A stretch of DNA of 64,000 nt, from NCBI GenBank assembly GCA_024278275.1, contig JAJRTN010000043.1, forward strand, positions 37,221 to 101,220, given 5' to 3'. Positions 25,598-33,181 of this stretch are shown here, piece after piece; position 1 is the stretch's first letter, and each line of letters opens with the position of its first letter. Below the pieces are notes generated by a model. It was not told the DNA's origin and did no database searches. It saw only the letters and a program-made list of their open reading frames with translations. Source of the stretch: Candidatus Hydrogenedentota bacterium. Its GTDB lineage: Bacteria > Hydrogenedentota > Hydrogenedentia > Hydrogenedentales > JAJRTN01. Position numbers and translations under genes: made by a program.

Positions 25598-26914
25598 TCA
25601 GGAACCGGTCTTGTTGCGATCATAGGTAACTTCGGCATGGCATCCGGGTTGGCATGAACCGCCGTTCTCCGTCTTGTTGAAGCCGATGGGAAGCGCCCAG
25701 TTGCCGTAGGGCACACTTTCGCGCAGATGCCGGGGAAGGGGACTGGCGTGAACCTCGTGGCAGGCACGGCAGGTTCTTCCGCGTTCCGCCTTGTTCACGT
25801 GGAGAAAGTGAAGGTTCTGATCCCCGTCCCGGAATCCCGTGAGCCGCTTGGTATATTGCTCCTTGGCCATGGTGGGTTCGTGGCACGTGAAACACAGAGC
25901 ATAATTTTTGGGCTCGTAAGGGCTGTAGAATTTTGCCGGGTAGGCCTCTTTCAAGAGCCGGAAATGGGCGCCCCCATGGGGGGAGTGACACCCGGAACAT
26001 CCCCCCTCGCGTAACGGGCCGTGCCAACCTTCGTTCTCCTCAAGCAACTTCTTCATGTTTTGAAGGTCGGCGCCGTCCGTGGCCTTAATGGGTTTGTCAT
26101 GACACCCCAGGCACAACGCCGACTCTTCCGCCTTCAGCAGGGGCGCCACGCTTGAGCCGTGGGGAAGATGGCATTTCACGCACCCATCGGGATCCTCCAC
26201 CGGGCCATGCCCCACCGCGGCTTCCGTGGCGCGTTGAACCACATCTTGGTGGCATTTCGCGCACAATTCCCGAACCGTGCCGGGTAACATCTTGGGCCTT
26301 GGACCACTGTGTGGGTTGTGACAATTCGCGCAGTTTTCCTTCACCGGCTTATGCACGAAGCTGCCCGAGGTCATGTCCGCGATAAAATCGGTATGGCAAA
26401 TGGCGCACAGGTCGTTCCCCGCGGCAAGGAGGAGTTTCTCCTGGGCGGAAGCGTGTGGATTATGGCAAATCGTGCAGGCCCCGACCGCGGCGGGCCCGTG
26501 CTGGTACTTGCCTTCCATGATTCCCTGGTCGTGACACGTAAAGCACAGTTCACCCTGGTTGTCCGTGATGAGCATGCCCTTGGTGTTGGAGCCATGGGGG
26601 TCATGGCAGTTCAGGCAATCGTCCTGAACAGGCATGTGAAGGTTTGCTTCCTGGTCATAGGTATCGTGGCAACTGCCGCACAGTTCAACCCCCGGCGCCA
26701 TTTCCTTGAACTCATGCTTTTTGCCTTTCGGATCGTGACATACCTGGCATTCCCCCATGGCGACGGGACCATGAACGTACTGCTTTCCGTCCATGCCCGC
26801 ATGGCACTCGGCCGTGCTGCACGACGCCTCGGGATCAATGGTTCTGGGTGCGCGCGCCGCAAAACCTGACGCGGCCGCAAGGAGGATCATGGTGGTTATG
26901 GACAAAAAACGCAT
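25598..26914 (-). CDS. Exported multiheme c-type cytochrome, 13 CXXCH plus CX4CH and CX3CH
   Basis: Seen: 438 residues. ATG at 26914 with GGGAGAG about ten bases upstream; signal peptide FLSITTMILLAAASGFAARA. Thirteen CXXCH motifs (CQVCH, CGSCH, CLNCH, CFTCH, CTICH, CAICH, CANCH, CAKCH, CVKCH, CLGCH, CSGCH, CFTCH, CRACH) are flanked by variants at both ends: CSTAECH near residue 33 and CQPGCH near the C-terminus. The alternation of CHDPH/CHNPH with ELC-type sites is the doubled-motif pattern of large multiheme cytochromes. First structural gene of the cluster, preceded by a 23-base motif shared with another cytochrome gene. Inference: principal periplasmic or surface electron carrier. Confidence 0.93.
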   Translation of the reverse strand: MRFLSITTMILLAAASGFAARAPRTIDPEASCSTAECHAGMDGKQYVHGPVAMGECQVCHDPKGKKHEFKEMAPGVELCGSCHDTYDQEANLHMPVQDDCLNCHDPHGSNTKGMLITDNQGELCFTCHDQGIMEGKYQHGPAAVGACTICHNPHASAQEKLLLAAGNDLCAICHTDFIADMTSGSFVHKPVKENCANCHNPHSGPRPKMLPGTVRELCAKCHQDVVQRATEAAVGHGPVEDPDGCVKCHLPHGSSVAPLLKAEESALCLGCHDKPIKATDGADLQNMKKLLEENEGWHGPLREGGCSGCHSPHGGAHFRLLKEAYPAKFYSPYEPKNYALCFTCHEPTMAKEQYTKRLTGFRDGDQNLHFLHVNKAERGRTCRACHEVHASPLPRHLRESVPYGNWALPIGFNKTENGGSCQPGCHAEVTYDRNKTGS

Positions 26915-27026
26915 GGCTCGCAAACTCTCCCGCCGAGGTGTATCAAACCATCCTTCGCCTGCCCGCTCACAAGGGGTGAAGGTGAAGGATACGCCAATTT
27001 ATTCTATGTTGGCGGAAAGTGGAATC

Positions 27027-27049
27027 ACATCCGTATAAAACACGGAAAT
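27027..27049 (-). promoter_or_regulatory. Shared cytochrome-upstream motif, copy 1
   Basis: The same pattern as at 24480-24502, matching at 18 of 23 positions including the uninterrupted core ATTTCCGTGTTTTA. Near edge 113 bases from the ATG at 26914. In this copy CCGT and ACGG also form a small inverted repeat, which the other copy lacks, so the dyad is probably not the conserved feature. Confidence 0.6.
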
Positions 27050-27443
27050 TCCCCGTTCTCCGCCCTTCCGCGCGGACAACCCCATATGACCCCGGTACCC
27101 CATGCTGTTGTCCGCCCCGTTTTCACCAATCCATTAAACCTGCTCCCATCTATTCATGCTCACGACGAATCTGGTGGAAGGTTCGGCCACTTTAAGGGCT
27201 TCATCACCGATTTCCACCAATACCTTCCATCGCGGATCCCCCCTTTTTTACGAAAGCAAGGTGACACAGCGCTGCTTGGAAAAGCGTGGCCCGCGTCGGC
27301 CAGCGGAAAAGTGAACGCTTGTTCCTGCCCCCCGGCATTGCTGAAACCCAGTTTTCGGCAGCACGGGGAACGGTGGAAAAGAAGGAGAGTAGATGCGTCA
27401 TCTTGTCGCATTCAAAGCGGCTGGAAGCCGCTTCTACGTTACC

Positions 27444-27522
27444 GTCATCCCCGGGAACGCAGGGCTCCATGACCGGGGGCAAGTCCTTGCCATTTCCCGT
27501 GGATTCCCGCCGTCGCGGGAAT
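27444..27522. repeat. Two dRS3-like palindromic intergenic repeats
   Basis: A degenerate copy (GTCAT, CCCCGGG, then AGGGCTCCATGAC) spans 27444-27473. A second, GTGGATTCCCGCC then GTCGCGGGAAT, spans 27499-27522. Related units of the form GTCATTCCCGCG, spacer, CGCGGGAATCCATG occur at 31973, 33614, 33795 and 33850. Confidence 0.6.
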
Positions 27523-27641
27523 AACGGGTGGGGATGAATACCCGCGTGCGCGGAATGGCGGGCGGCAGGAGCAAGCACGCTTTCGTGACCAATTGCACAA
27601 GAGTCACGGGGAAGGGGCTAAACGATTACGCGGGTAAGCGC

Positions 27642-28055
27642 TCAGATATAGTACATATCGGGCCGGCTGGCCTGTTCCATAATCTCTCGTACCGTCGTGG
27701 AACGCAGGACATCCTCGATCCCGGCGGCGGCGCGGGCCCAAACAGGCTTCATCTGAGCGGACACCTGGTCGTTAACGGGGAGAGGCGAGAGGATCGGGCC
27801 GTCGATGGCCTCCACAATATCCAGCAGGGTAACCTGTTCGGGGATACGGCTGAGCAAATAGCCGCCTTGCGCGCCCCGCACACTGCGCACCAACCCGGCG
27901 CGTTTAAGTTGCAACAGGATATGCACAAGGTATTTCTCGGGTATGTGGCGGCTCTCGGCGATGGCAACGGAGGTGATGGTCTCGTGCGACTCCTGGTGCA
28001 GGGCCAGTTCCACCATGGCCCGGCATGCATATTCACATCGGGAGGAAATGTTCAT
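27642..28055 (-). CDS. Rrf2-family transcriptional regulator without Fe-S ligand cysteines
   Basis: Seen: 137 residues. The start at 28055 (MNISSRCEYACRAMVELAL) has GAGGG upstream. The winged-helix part is typical of Rrf2: TSVAIAESRHIPEKYLVHIL, then LKRAGLVRSVRGAQGGYLL, then TLLDIVEAIDGPI. Cysteines occur only at positions 7 and 11; the three-Cys cluster of IscR/NsrR after the second helix region is absent (SPLPVNDQVSAQMKPVW). Known: cluster-less Rrf2 proteins such as CymR respond to protein partners or metabolites. It precedes the cytochrome cluster on the same strand and has an inverted repeat in its promoter, so autoregulation and control of the cluster are plausible. Confidence 0.9.
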   Translation of the reverse strand: MNISSRCEYACRAMVELALHQESHETITSVAIAESRHIPEKYLVHILLQLKRAGLVRSVRGAQGGYLLSRIPEQVTLLDIVEAIDGPILSPLPVNDQVSAQMKPVWARAAAGIEDVLRSTTVREIMEQASRPDMYYI

Positions 28056-28197
28056 GGTATCCCTCTGTCGATTCGCCGCGGGCGGATTGGACTGGCAGCC
28101 GGATCTCAAACGTCTGTTGGTGACGGTGGGAACGCAACTCCCCAGAAAAACAGCCACCAGCAAACCTCAAGAGCCCCAAATCCCTATCTTGACACTA

Positions 28198-28227
28198 ATT
28201 ATTGACAATTCCGTTTGATCTTGTCAA
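28198..28227 (-). promoter_or_regulatory. rrf2 promoter with embedded inverted repeat
   Basis: On the minus strand: TTGACA (28222-28227), an 18-base spacer, then AATAAT (28198-28203), five of six matches to the -10 box. An inverted repeat TTGACAA (28202-28208) / TTGTCAA (28221-28227), spacing 12, overlaps both hexamers. A repressor bound there would block RNA polymerase, which fits autoregulation. The predicted leader is about 135 bases. Confidence 0.6.
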
Positions 28228-28434
28228 GTATCATTTGCGAAAGGGCAATTCCCACCAAAACCGCCCCCCATGCACTCCCGGGTCCGAACGCCCGGTCGAT
28301 CCATTGGGCGGGGATTCCCGCGTTTGCCGGACATGCCCGTAAGCGATCCGGTGTTAACCCTTACACCGCCCTGTTCCCGGGGGGTCCCTCTTCGCACCTA
28401 CATACAAGGTCTGTAAGGATCGGATAATTACCTG

Positions 28435-28470
28435 AAAAGCCCGCCTTGGCCAAGGGGGCCAAGGCGGGCT
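28435..28470 (-). terminator. Strong rho-independent terminator of the CBM9-like gene
   Basis: A perfect 14-bp stem (28438-28451 with 28457-28470) and a five-base loop are followed on the minus strand by TTTTC. It lies about 40 bases after the stop at 28511. Confidence 0.85.
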
Positions 28471-28510
28471 CTATCTCAATGGTTCAGCTCAGCCTCGTGT
28501 ATCACACGGT

Positions 28511-30526
28511 TCAGTGGCTCGTGCTCCGACGACGGCTGACGAGTACCAAGGCGGCCGCGGCAAGCAGCAGGGCGGTGAGGCCCAGACCAAGGTAGTTCAT
28601 CACCGGTACGGTTACGGTGTCTTGCGGATCCAGCGGATCGGAGCCGAACTGGACTTCGATGCCGTCGCTGACACCGTCACCATCGGTATCAGCCAGCTTG
28701 GGATCCGTACCCAGGATCTCTTCGTAATCGTTGCTCAGACCATCGTTGTCGCAGTCGTTGTTCAAGGTCCAGGGATCCGGGACGAAGTCGTTGAACTCGC
28801 TGAACGCGATGGCATCAATGAGGAACGTGGTGCCGGCGTTGATAAGGGGGGTCGGATCCGTCTCGGGCAGGTCCAGGCGGAAAGCCACCACCGAATCATC
28901 CCAACTGGCCGCACCCGCGTCCTGTGTGTCGGGCACGTTGAAGCGAACCACATTAACACCGTCCTGGACGGTGAACTGCGCACGGCCATGACCGCCGTCA
29001 GCGAACCAGTACATGGCACACTGGATCGGGTTGGCATCGGGCGCGTTCTGCACAACGATGACCGAGCCGAACTCGGTGAGCGTGTTACCGGCAATGTTCA
29101 CGCCCACCTGCGTATAGGGGTCGGCGCCAGTCGGTGTTACCGCCAGCCAGCCTATCGGGCTGTCCAAACTGACATTATGGGTCTCACCAAAGCCTTCGGT
29201 GTCACAGTCGAAACGGAAGACCACCGGCGGAACCGTCGGGGGTGTTTCCGTATCCATCAGCGTCATCTTGTTGTAGACATCGCCGGGGCCACCAATAATG
29301 TTGGTGCCGTCTCCGCCGTTCCACCACAACTCGTTCAGTGAATCATCATCGAAGTCCATGAGTAGGGCCAAGTAACCCAACTGCATGCCGATCTGCGCGG
29401 TCGGCGCGGGATTGAAGTCCGACCAGGGAATCTTCAGTTCCACCGACCAGTTCGGCGCGTTCGAGGTGTCGGAGGCATACTCGACATTATCGAAGGTCAT
29501 GCCGGCTCCCCCACCCCAATGCTCGAAGTACGCCGGGGTGTTGGGGTCGTTGGCCTGTCCGGGGGCCACGTCGTGAATGGTCAATCCATCGCTGGTCGTG
29601 GCGCTGGCGCCCGCGTTGGCATGGTCGAAGGCGATCTGCATGATATCCGTGGCGTTCAGCGGATCACCCTGGTTCTTGAGGTTGTTAATCTGGTCGTCCG
29701 TGACCACACAGCCAATATAGAGGGCCGTGGCATCCCAGGCGAAATAATAGTCGCACGCCATTTCCGCACTGAAGCCGCTGCCCGTGCCGGAGCCGCCGTT
29801 GGCGGCCATGGTGGCGGGATCCATGGTCAGCACCGCGCTGCCATACTCACTCGGATTCACGACACCGTCAATGGTCGGGGGCGTGGTTACCTTGCTGACG
29901 GGCCAGTTATCCCACGTGGGCTCGCCTTCGCCTTCGCCTTCGCCTTCACCGCCACCTTGGGTGGGGACGAAACTAGGATCGTTGGACCAGGCAATCCAAT
30001 CAATGAGAAGCACCGTATCGCCGTCCGCCCAACCGGGATCTTCCTCGGGAAAGTCCAAGCGGAAGAAGTTGATGTCCTGCCCTTCAAAATTGGCGAGGTT
30101 AACCGGGCTCACCCCATCGGGGTCGCCGGTGGAAAAATTCAGCCGGTAAACCTGGTCGGCACCATTGATATAAGGTATCTGCTGCCGTGCATGGCCCGCA
30201 CTCGAAAAGGTGAACACACCACAAGTGTAATCCGTATCAAGGTTGCTGGCGGAATACTTGATGGCGAATTCTTTGTGGTCGTCACCGGCGAAGGGGAACT
30301 GCGGATTGTCGCTGGGGGCAACAACCTGCGGGTCAAAAGTGTCGCCATCACCACCAGTGAGCTTGAGACTTCCGTTGTCCCAGCTCAGCGTCATGGCTCC
30401 GGCGGTCCCGCCGATGGTGAAGCCCATGTCATCCGTGTCGAAAGTGAATACCACTTGCGCCATGGCGGGCATGGCCAAAAGAGCCAGCGCCAGACACATA
30501 CTCATTGCAACCATTGTTCGCGTCAT
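28511..30526 (-). CDS. Secreted CBM9-like protein with Glu-Gly linker, calcium repeats and C-terminal sorting tail
   Basis: Seen: 671 residues. The start at 30526 has GGAGGG seven bases upstream; signal peptide VAMSMCLALALLAMPAMAQ. Two related beta-rich domains (starting VVFTFDTDDMGF and VVFRFDCDTEGF) flank a family 9 carbohydrate-binding-like domain (PTIDGVVNPSEYG; WDATALYIGCVV; NWSVELKIPWSDF). A GGGEGEGEGEGEPTW linker joins the first two. Near the end is a thrombospondin-type-3-like calcium segment (DTDGDGVSDGIEVQFGSDP), then a hydrophobic helix and SRRRSTSH, a tripartite sorting signal. Its own promoter and terminator make it monocistronic. Inference: surface-anchored saccharide-binding protein. 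Confidence 0.85.
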   Translation of the reverse strand: MTRTMVAMSMCLALALLAMPAMAQVVFTFDTDDMGFTIGGTAGAMTLSWDNGSLKLTGGDGDTFDPQVVAPSDNPQFPFAGDDHKEFAIKYSASNLDTDYTCGVFTFSSAGHARQQIPYINGADQVYRLNFSTGDPDGVSPVNLANFEGQDINFFRLDFPEEDPGWADGDTVLLIDWIAWSNDPSFVPTQGGGEGEGEGEGEPTWDNWPVSKVTTPPTIDGVVNPSEYGSAVLTMDPATMAANGGSGTGSGFSAEMACDYYFAWDATALYIGCVVTDDQINNLKNQGDPLNATDIMQIAFDHANAGASATTSDGLTIHDVAPGQANDPNTPAYFEHWGGGAGMTFDNVEYASDTSNAPNWSVELKIPWSDFNPAPTAQIGMQLGYLALLMDFDDDSLNELWWNGGDGTNIIGGPGDVYNKMTLMDTETPPTVPPVVFRFDCDTEGFGETHNVSLDSPIGWLAVTPTGADPYTQVGVNIAGNTLTEFGSVIVVQNAPDANPIQCAMYWFADGGHGRAQFTVQDGVNVVRFNVPDTQDAGAASWDDSVVAFRLDLPETDPTPLINAGTTFLIDAIAFSEFNDFVPDPWTLNNDCDNDGLSNDYEEILGTDPKLADTDGDGVSDGIEVQFGSDPLDPQDTVTVPVMNYLGLGLTALLLAAAALVLVSRRRSTSH

Positions 30527-30696
30527 GCTTTTTCCCTCCCCATACATAATGTTGGGACTAATCCTTTGACGAACCACAGAGCCCGTCATCTGCCTCTATT
30601 CAACACCAAAACCAGCCTCAGTAAACGCCATCCCGGTCTCAAAGAGATGACCATAACCACGTATAAAGCTGGCTCACTCCTTCATAGGCGCAACGC

Positions 30697-30725
30697 ATAA
30701 TAGCACCCGATCCGGTTCTTGTCAA
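30697..30725 (-). promoter_or_regulatory. Near-consensus sigma70 promoter of the CBM9-like gene
   Basis: On the minus strand: TTGACA (30720-30725, perfect), a 17-base spacer, then TATTAT (30697-30702, five of six). Predicted start about 30690, leaving a leader of about 165 bases before the ATG at 30526. Confidence 0.8.
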
Positions 30726-30946
30726 GGGGGGGGCTCAAAAAAAAAAAGCGGGGGCTCACTTTCCACTTCGGGGACCGGCGTGCCCCGATATACTGAAAAC
30801 ATGTTCATCTTTCACCCGCCTTCGCAAGCTGTTTCCTGGAGAGGCCTTTGCGAAAGGGGGATGGCGGTGAGGCGTGGCCGGACAGCGGTAGCGATTCCTG
30901 CTTTCGGTCAAGCCGGGTTGGGGGGAGGGAAAAGCTCTTTTTCCTG

Positions 30947-30971
30947 TGTGGCACGGCCGCCCCCGGCTGTG
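30947..30971. repeat. Dispersed hairpin repeat copy
   Basis: This matches the 25-bp arm at 1466-1490 with one A-to-G change. The preceding AAAAGCTCTTTTTCCTG also parallels the inverted flank of the copy at 1601-1644, so the repeat unit extends beyond the hairpin. Confidence 0.75.
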
Positions 30972-31046
30972 AAATCAGCAGGATTCCAATGGGAGAGCGC
31001 CGCTGGGTCGCACCGCCATAAGGTTGGCGCCACGTTGTCGTGAAGG

Positions 31047-31736
31047 TTATTGGACGAGGGGACGGCCCCAGACCTCCACTTCAATGTAATGGTTGTTATC
31101 GTCGCTCGTATTGCCATTGGTGAACAGCCGCACAAAGCGGGCATGAACACCTTTCGCCGGAACCAGGCGCCCCTGAAAGTTCTCGATGTACTCGCGGTCT
31201 TCGCCTATGCCTTGCCCCGTGGAATTGTCGTAATCGGTGTTGTAGAGCGTGGTGACCCCTTTCTTGAAGTCCTTGTCCCGACCCGCCTGAACAATCACGT
31301 CAAAGTAGACCCGGTCGGCGGCATGGTAATGCCAGACCACGATGGCATAAACCTCGTAGGTATCGCCCAAATCGAGTTGAACCCACTGCGGTCCCGGGGG
31401 CAACTCCACCACGTGGCTCTCCTCATATCCCTTCTCTCCATCCACAATGGCCGACAGCGCGCCGGTCAGCGTCTCCTGCGCGCTGGATGTAACGGTCTTT
31501 CCAAAGGACACGTTCTTTGTCCCCCGCGGTACCAGGAAGGGTTTGCGCTTACGAAACGAAGGCGGCTCCAGGTGTTCGCTCCAATAATCCAGGGGCGTTC
31601 CGCCGAAACTTGGCCGCGGCACCTCGATGGGCAGCGGTACGTTTTCCTCGATAGCCCCGGAACCCTCCGCCCGCGCCGCAGCCCCCATCAGGCAAAGCAC
31701 GGCACATGCCGCGAAAATCCACGACTGCCATTTCAT
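31047..31736 (-). CDS. Secreted discoidin / F5-8 type C-like protein
   Basis: Seen: 229 residues. The start at 31736 has AAAGGAG six bases upstream; signal peptide SWIFAACAVLCLMGAAARA. After a Pro-rich spacer the chain reads as a galactose-binding-like beta-sandwich: NVSFGKTVTSSAQETLTGAL, AIVDGEKGYEESHVVELPPG, WVQLDLGDTYEVYAIVVWHY, and near the end ARFVRLFTNGNTSDDNNHYIEVEVWG. Known: such domains bind glycans or lipids. No catalytic domain is attached and no sorting tail is seen. The frame is open far upstream but without family similarity. Monocistronic. Function: carbohydrate or surface binding (inference). Confidence 0.82.
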   Translation of the reverse strand: MKWQSWIFAACAVLCLMGAAARAEGSGAIEENVPLPIEVPRPSFGGTPLDYWSEHLEPPSFRKRKPFLVPRGTKNVSFGKTVTSSAQETLTGALSAIVDGEKGYEESHVVELPPGPQWVQLDLGDTYEVYAIVVWHYHAADRVYFDVIVQAGRDKDFKKGVTTLYNTDYDNSTGQGIGEDREYIENFQGRLVPAKGVHARFVRLFTNGNTSDDNNHYIEVEVWGRPLVQ

Positions 31737-32049
31737 GCCACGCTCCTTTCCACTCTCCGCCCCCTTTGCTGCCAGGTACCATAGCAGGAAGACCGTACCG
31801 GTACAACGCAGACGCCACCGGTGCCCATTGCGAAAAGAGGGTAGACCGTCATGGCGGGGCGAAACAATGAAGCATTCGGATGTAAACCATGGCAGCCTCG
31901 CGCCAATCCAATTGCCACACCGCTTCGCTTTCGCAATGGCGTATCTTCCCGTGGCAGGCCCCACCGTCCTCCCTGCGAAGGCGGGACTCCATGATAGTAC
32001 GTAGAGTCTCCCTTGGAAGAACGGCCATGGTGGGCCAAGGCCCACCCTT

Positions 32050-32095
32050 CACCATGGAGCGCCCTGTTGGCGCGGAACACGTACTGCCAACGGGC
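32050..32095. repeat. 46-bp dispersed repeat, copy A
   Basis: It begins CACCATGGAGCGCCCTGTTG and matches 33744-33789 with only a few substitutions. Inside is a GCGCC/GGCGC hairpin. Both copies lie in spacers close to dRS3-like palindromes. Confidence 0.7.
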
Positions 32096-32175
32096 ATGCG
32101 GGAGCATGCCCCTACTTTTGCCGTTGGCGTCGACACCCCTTCCGCAAACATGGTCCGGTGGCCGCACACAGCAAG

Positions 32176-32203
32176 ACCGGCGGCCTCCCTGAAGGCCGCC
32201 GGT
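32176..32203 (-). terminator. Probable terminator of the PEP-CTERM gene
   Basis: An 11-bp perfect stem (ACCGGCGGCCT 32176-32186 / AGGCCGCCGGT 32193-32203) lies 24 bases after the stop at 32227. The following minus-strand sequence CTTGCTG has only a weak T tract. Confidence 0.55.
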
Positions 32204-32226
32204 TCAAGAAACGCTTATCGTGATCG

Positions 32227-33045
32227 TCAAACGTGAACGCGGTACCGGCGGATGCCCAAGCCCACAAGCCCTAAGCCCAGCAGGGCCAGGGTGGCCGGCT
32301 CGGGCACGGCCTGTGGCACCGTGGGCAGCGGGGTCACGGTAAGGCTGCTGTTGTCAATGGCCAGGAAATCAAACTGGTTCGTGTAAAACTTACCGTGCCG
32401 GTTTCCGCCCACGTTTCCAATGGCATCACCGGCCAGGGTCCACGTGCTCAGCAGATTGCTGTTCGTGTCCAGAATCATCATATCCACCGCCAGAAAGCCG
32501 CCCGCGTCGTAGAAGCGGCTCTGAAAGGTATACCACCCGGTCGTGGACAGGACCAGGGGGCCTTGCGCGAGATCCCGGGGATCGCCGACGGGATTCCCTG
32601 CGGCGGCGCTGATAATAAAGCGATCCGTGCCGGCGCCGGGGCCGATGTTGTCATTGTAGAACCCGCCGTCGAAAAAGTAATTGCTCAACAGATCACCACT
32701 GGAATCGTTAATGGCGGAAGCGAAGTCAAAGCGTATTCCGTTATCCCACCCGGCATCCAGATCGAGAAAAATGTCCAGGGAGGTCGTATAATCCTGAAAG
32801 GCCGTGGGAACTCCCCCGCCCGCGCCAAAGTTGTACCCGCCCCAAGCGGTATAGGCCACGACGCCCCCCGCAACGGTGGCGTGCCCGTTCCCCGTGGCGG
32901 ACGTGATACCGTCCGTACCGGAAGACACCTGGGTCTTGCCCGACCACCCGGCGCCGTTCACCTCGAAACCATTAAAAAAATCGGCCCGCGCCGTTGACGC
33001 CAACGCCAACACCGTCAGGACGAAGACAATCGTCACTTTACGCAT
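32227..33045 (-). CDS. PEP-CTERM sorted exoprotein
   Basis: Seen: 272 residues. The start at 33045 follows AGGAGGTTTGAG; signal peptide KVTIVFVLTVLALASTARA. The body is a Gly-, Asn- and aromatic-rich beta protein (FFNGFEVNGAGWSG; DFFLAIDNSSLTV-like segments). The C-terminus reads VPEPATLALLGLGLVGLG followed by IRRYR, a textbook PEP-CTERM signal (PEP box, hydrophobic helix, basic end). Known: such proteins are processed by an exosortase (EpsH/XrtA type) and tied to extracellular polysaccharide. No exosortase lies in this window. It has its own promoter. Specific function unknown. Confidence 0.9.
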   Translation of the reverse strand: MRKVTIVFVLTVLALASTARADFFNGFEVNGAGWSGKTQVSSGTDGITSATGNGHATVAGGVVAYTAWGGYNFGAGGGVPTAFQDYTTSLDIFLDLDAGWDNGIRFDFASAINDSSGDLLSNYFFDGGFYNDNIGPGAGTDRFIISAAAGNPVGDPRDLAQGPLVLSTTGWYTFQSRFYDAGGFLAVDMMILDTNSNLLSTWTLAGDAIGNVGGNRHGKFYTNQFDFLAIDNSSLTVTPLPTVPQAVPEPATLALLGLGLVGLGIRRYRVHV

Positions 33046-33152
33046 CTCAAACCTCCTGCACCTGTCCCCATTCGACAGATTATTTGGCAACCATGGCTTG
33101 GCCATACAAAACATCCTTGGCCTATGCCCTACTGCTCACACATGTTCGTCCT

Positions 33153-33181
33153 ATAGTAAGCAATACTCGTGCCCAAGTCAA
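33153..33181 (-). promoter_or_regulatory. Sigma70-type promoter of the PEP-CTERM gene
   Basis: Minus strand: TTGACT (33176-33181, five of six), 17 bases, TACTAT (33153-33158, four of six). The leader to the ATG at 33045 is about 100 bases. Confidence 0.6.

Larger units (their letters stand above)
26915..27641. other. Intergenic region upstream of the cytochrome cluster
   Basis: It holds the shared motif at 27027-27049, a perfect 8-bp hairpin (AAGCGGCT 27415-27422 / AGCCGCTT 27426-27433) and dRS3-like palindromes at 27444-27522. The region between about 27060 and 27410 shows no convincing protein on either strand. The hairpin lies downstream of rrf2 on its strand and could weakly terminate it. 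Confidence 0.55.
28056..28510. other. Intergenic region between rrf2 and the CBM9-like gene
   Basis: It contains the rrf2 promoter (28198-28227) and the terminator of the leftward gene ending at 28511 (28435-28470). Between them, 28240-28430 shows no gene or clear signal. Confidence 0.55.
30527..31046. other. Intergenic region with promoter, homopolymers and a repeat arm
   Basis: Besides the promoter at 30697-30725 and the repeat at 30947-30971, it contains a G8 tract and an A11 tract at about 30726-30748. No gene is recognised. Confidence 0.55.
31737..32226. other. Repeat-rich intergenic region
   Basis: It contains a dRS3-like half at 31973-31995, a GGTGGGCC/GGCCCACC hairpin near 32029-32046, the 46-bp repeat at 32050-32095 and the hairpin after the PEP-CTERM gene. 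No protein-like frame was found. Confidence 0.55.

Noticed and set aside
27160..27411. An 83-codon minus-strand frame between rrf2 and the first cytochrome gene
   Set aside because: There is no ribosome site or conserved pattern, and the sequence overlaps repeat-like DNA. The evidence is too weak to call a gene.
29920..29950. Short tandem DNA repeat (GAAGGC-like) suggesting a microsatellite or CRISPR-like array
   Set aside because: It encodes the Glu-Gly linker of the CBM9-like protein in frame and has no spacers. No CRISPR array is present in the window.
30726..30748. G8 and A11 homopolymers as a phase-variable promoter
   Set aside because: They lie upstream of the -35 box at 30720-30725 rather than between the boxes, so length change would not alter promoter spacing.
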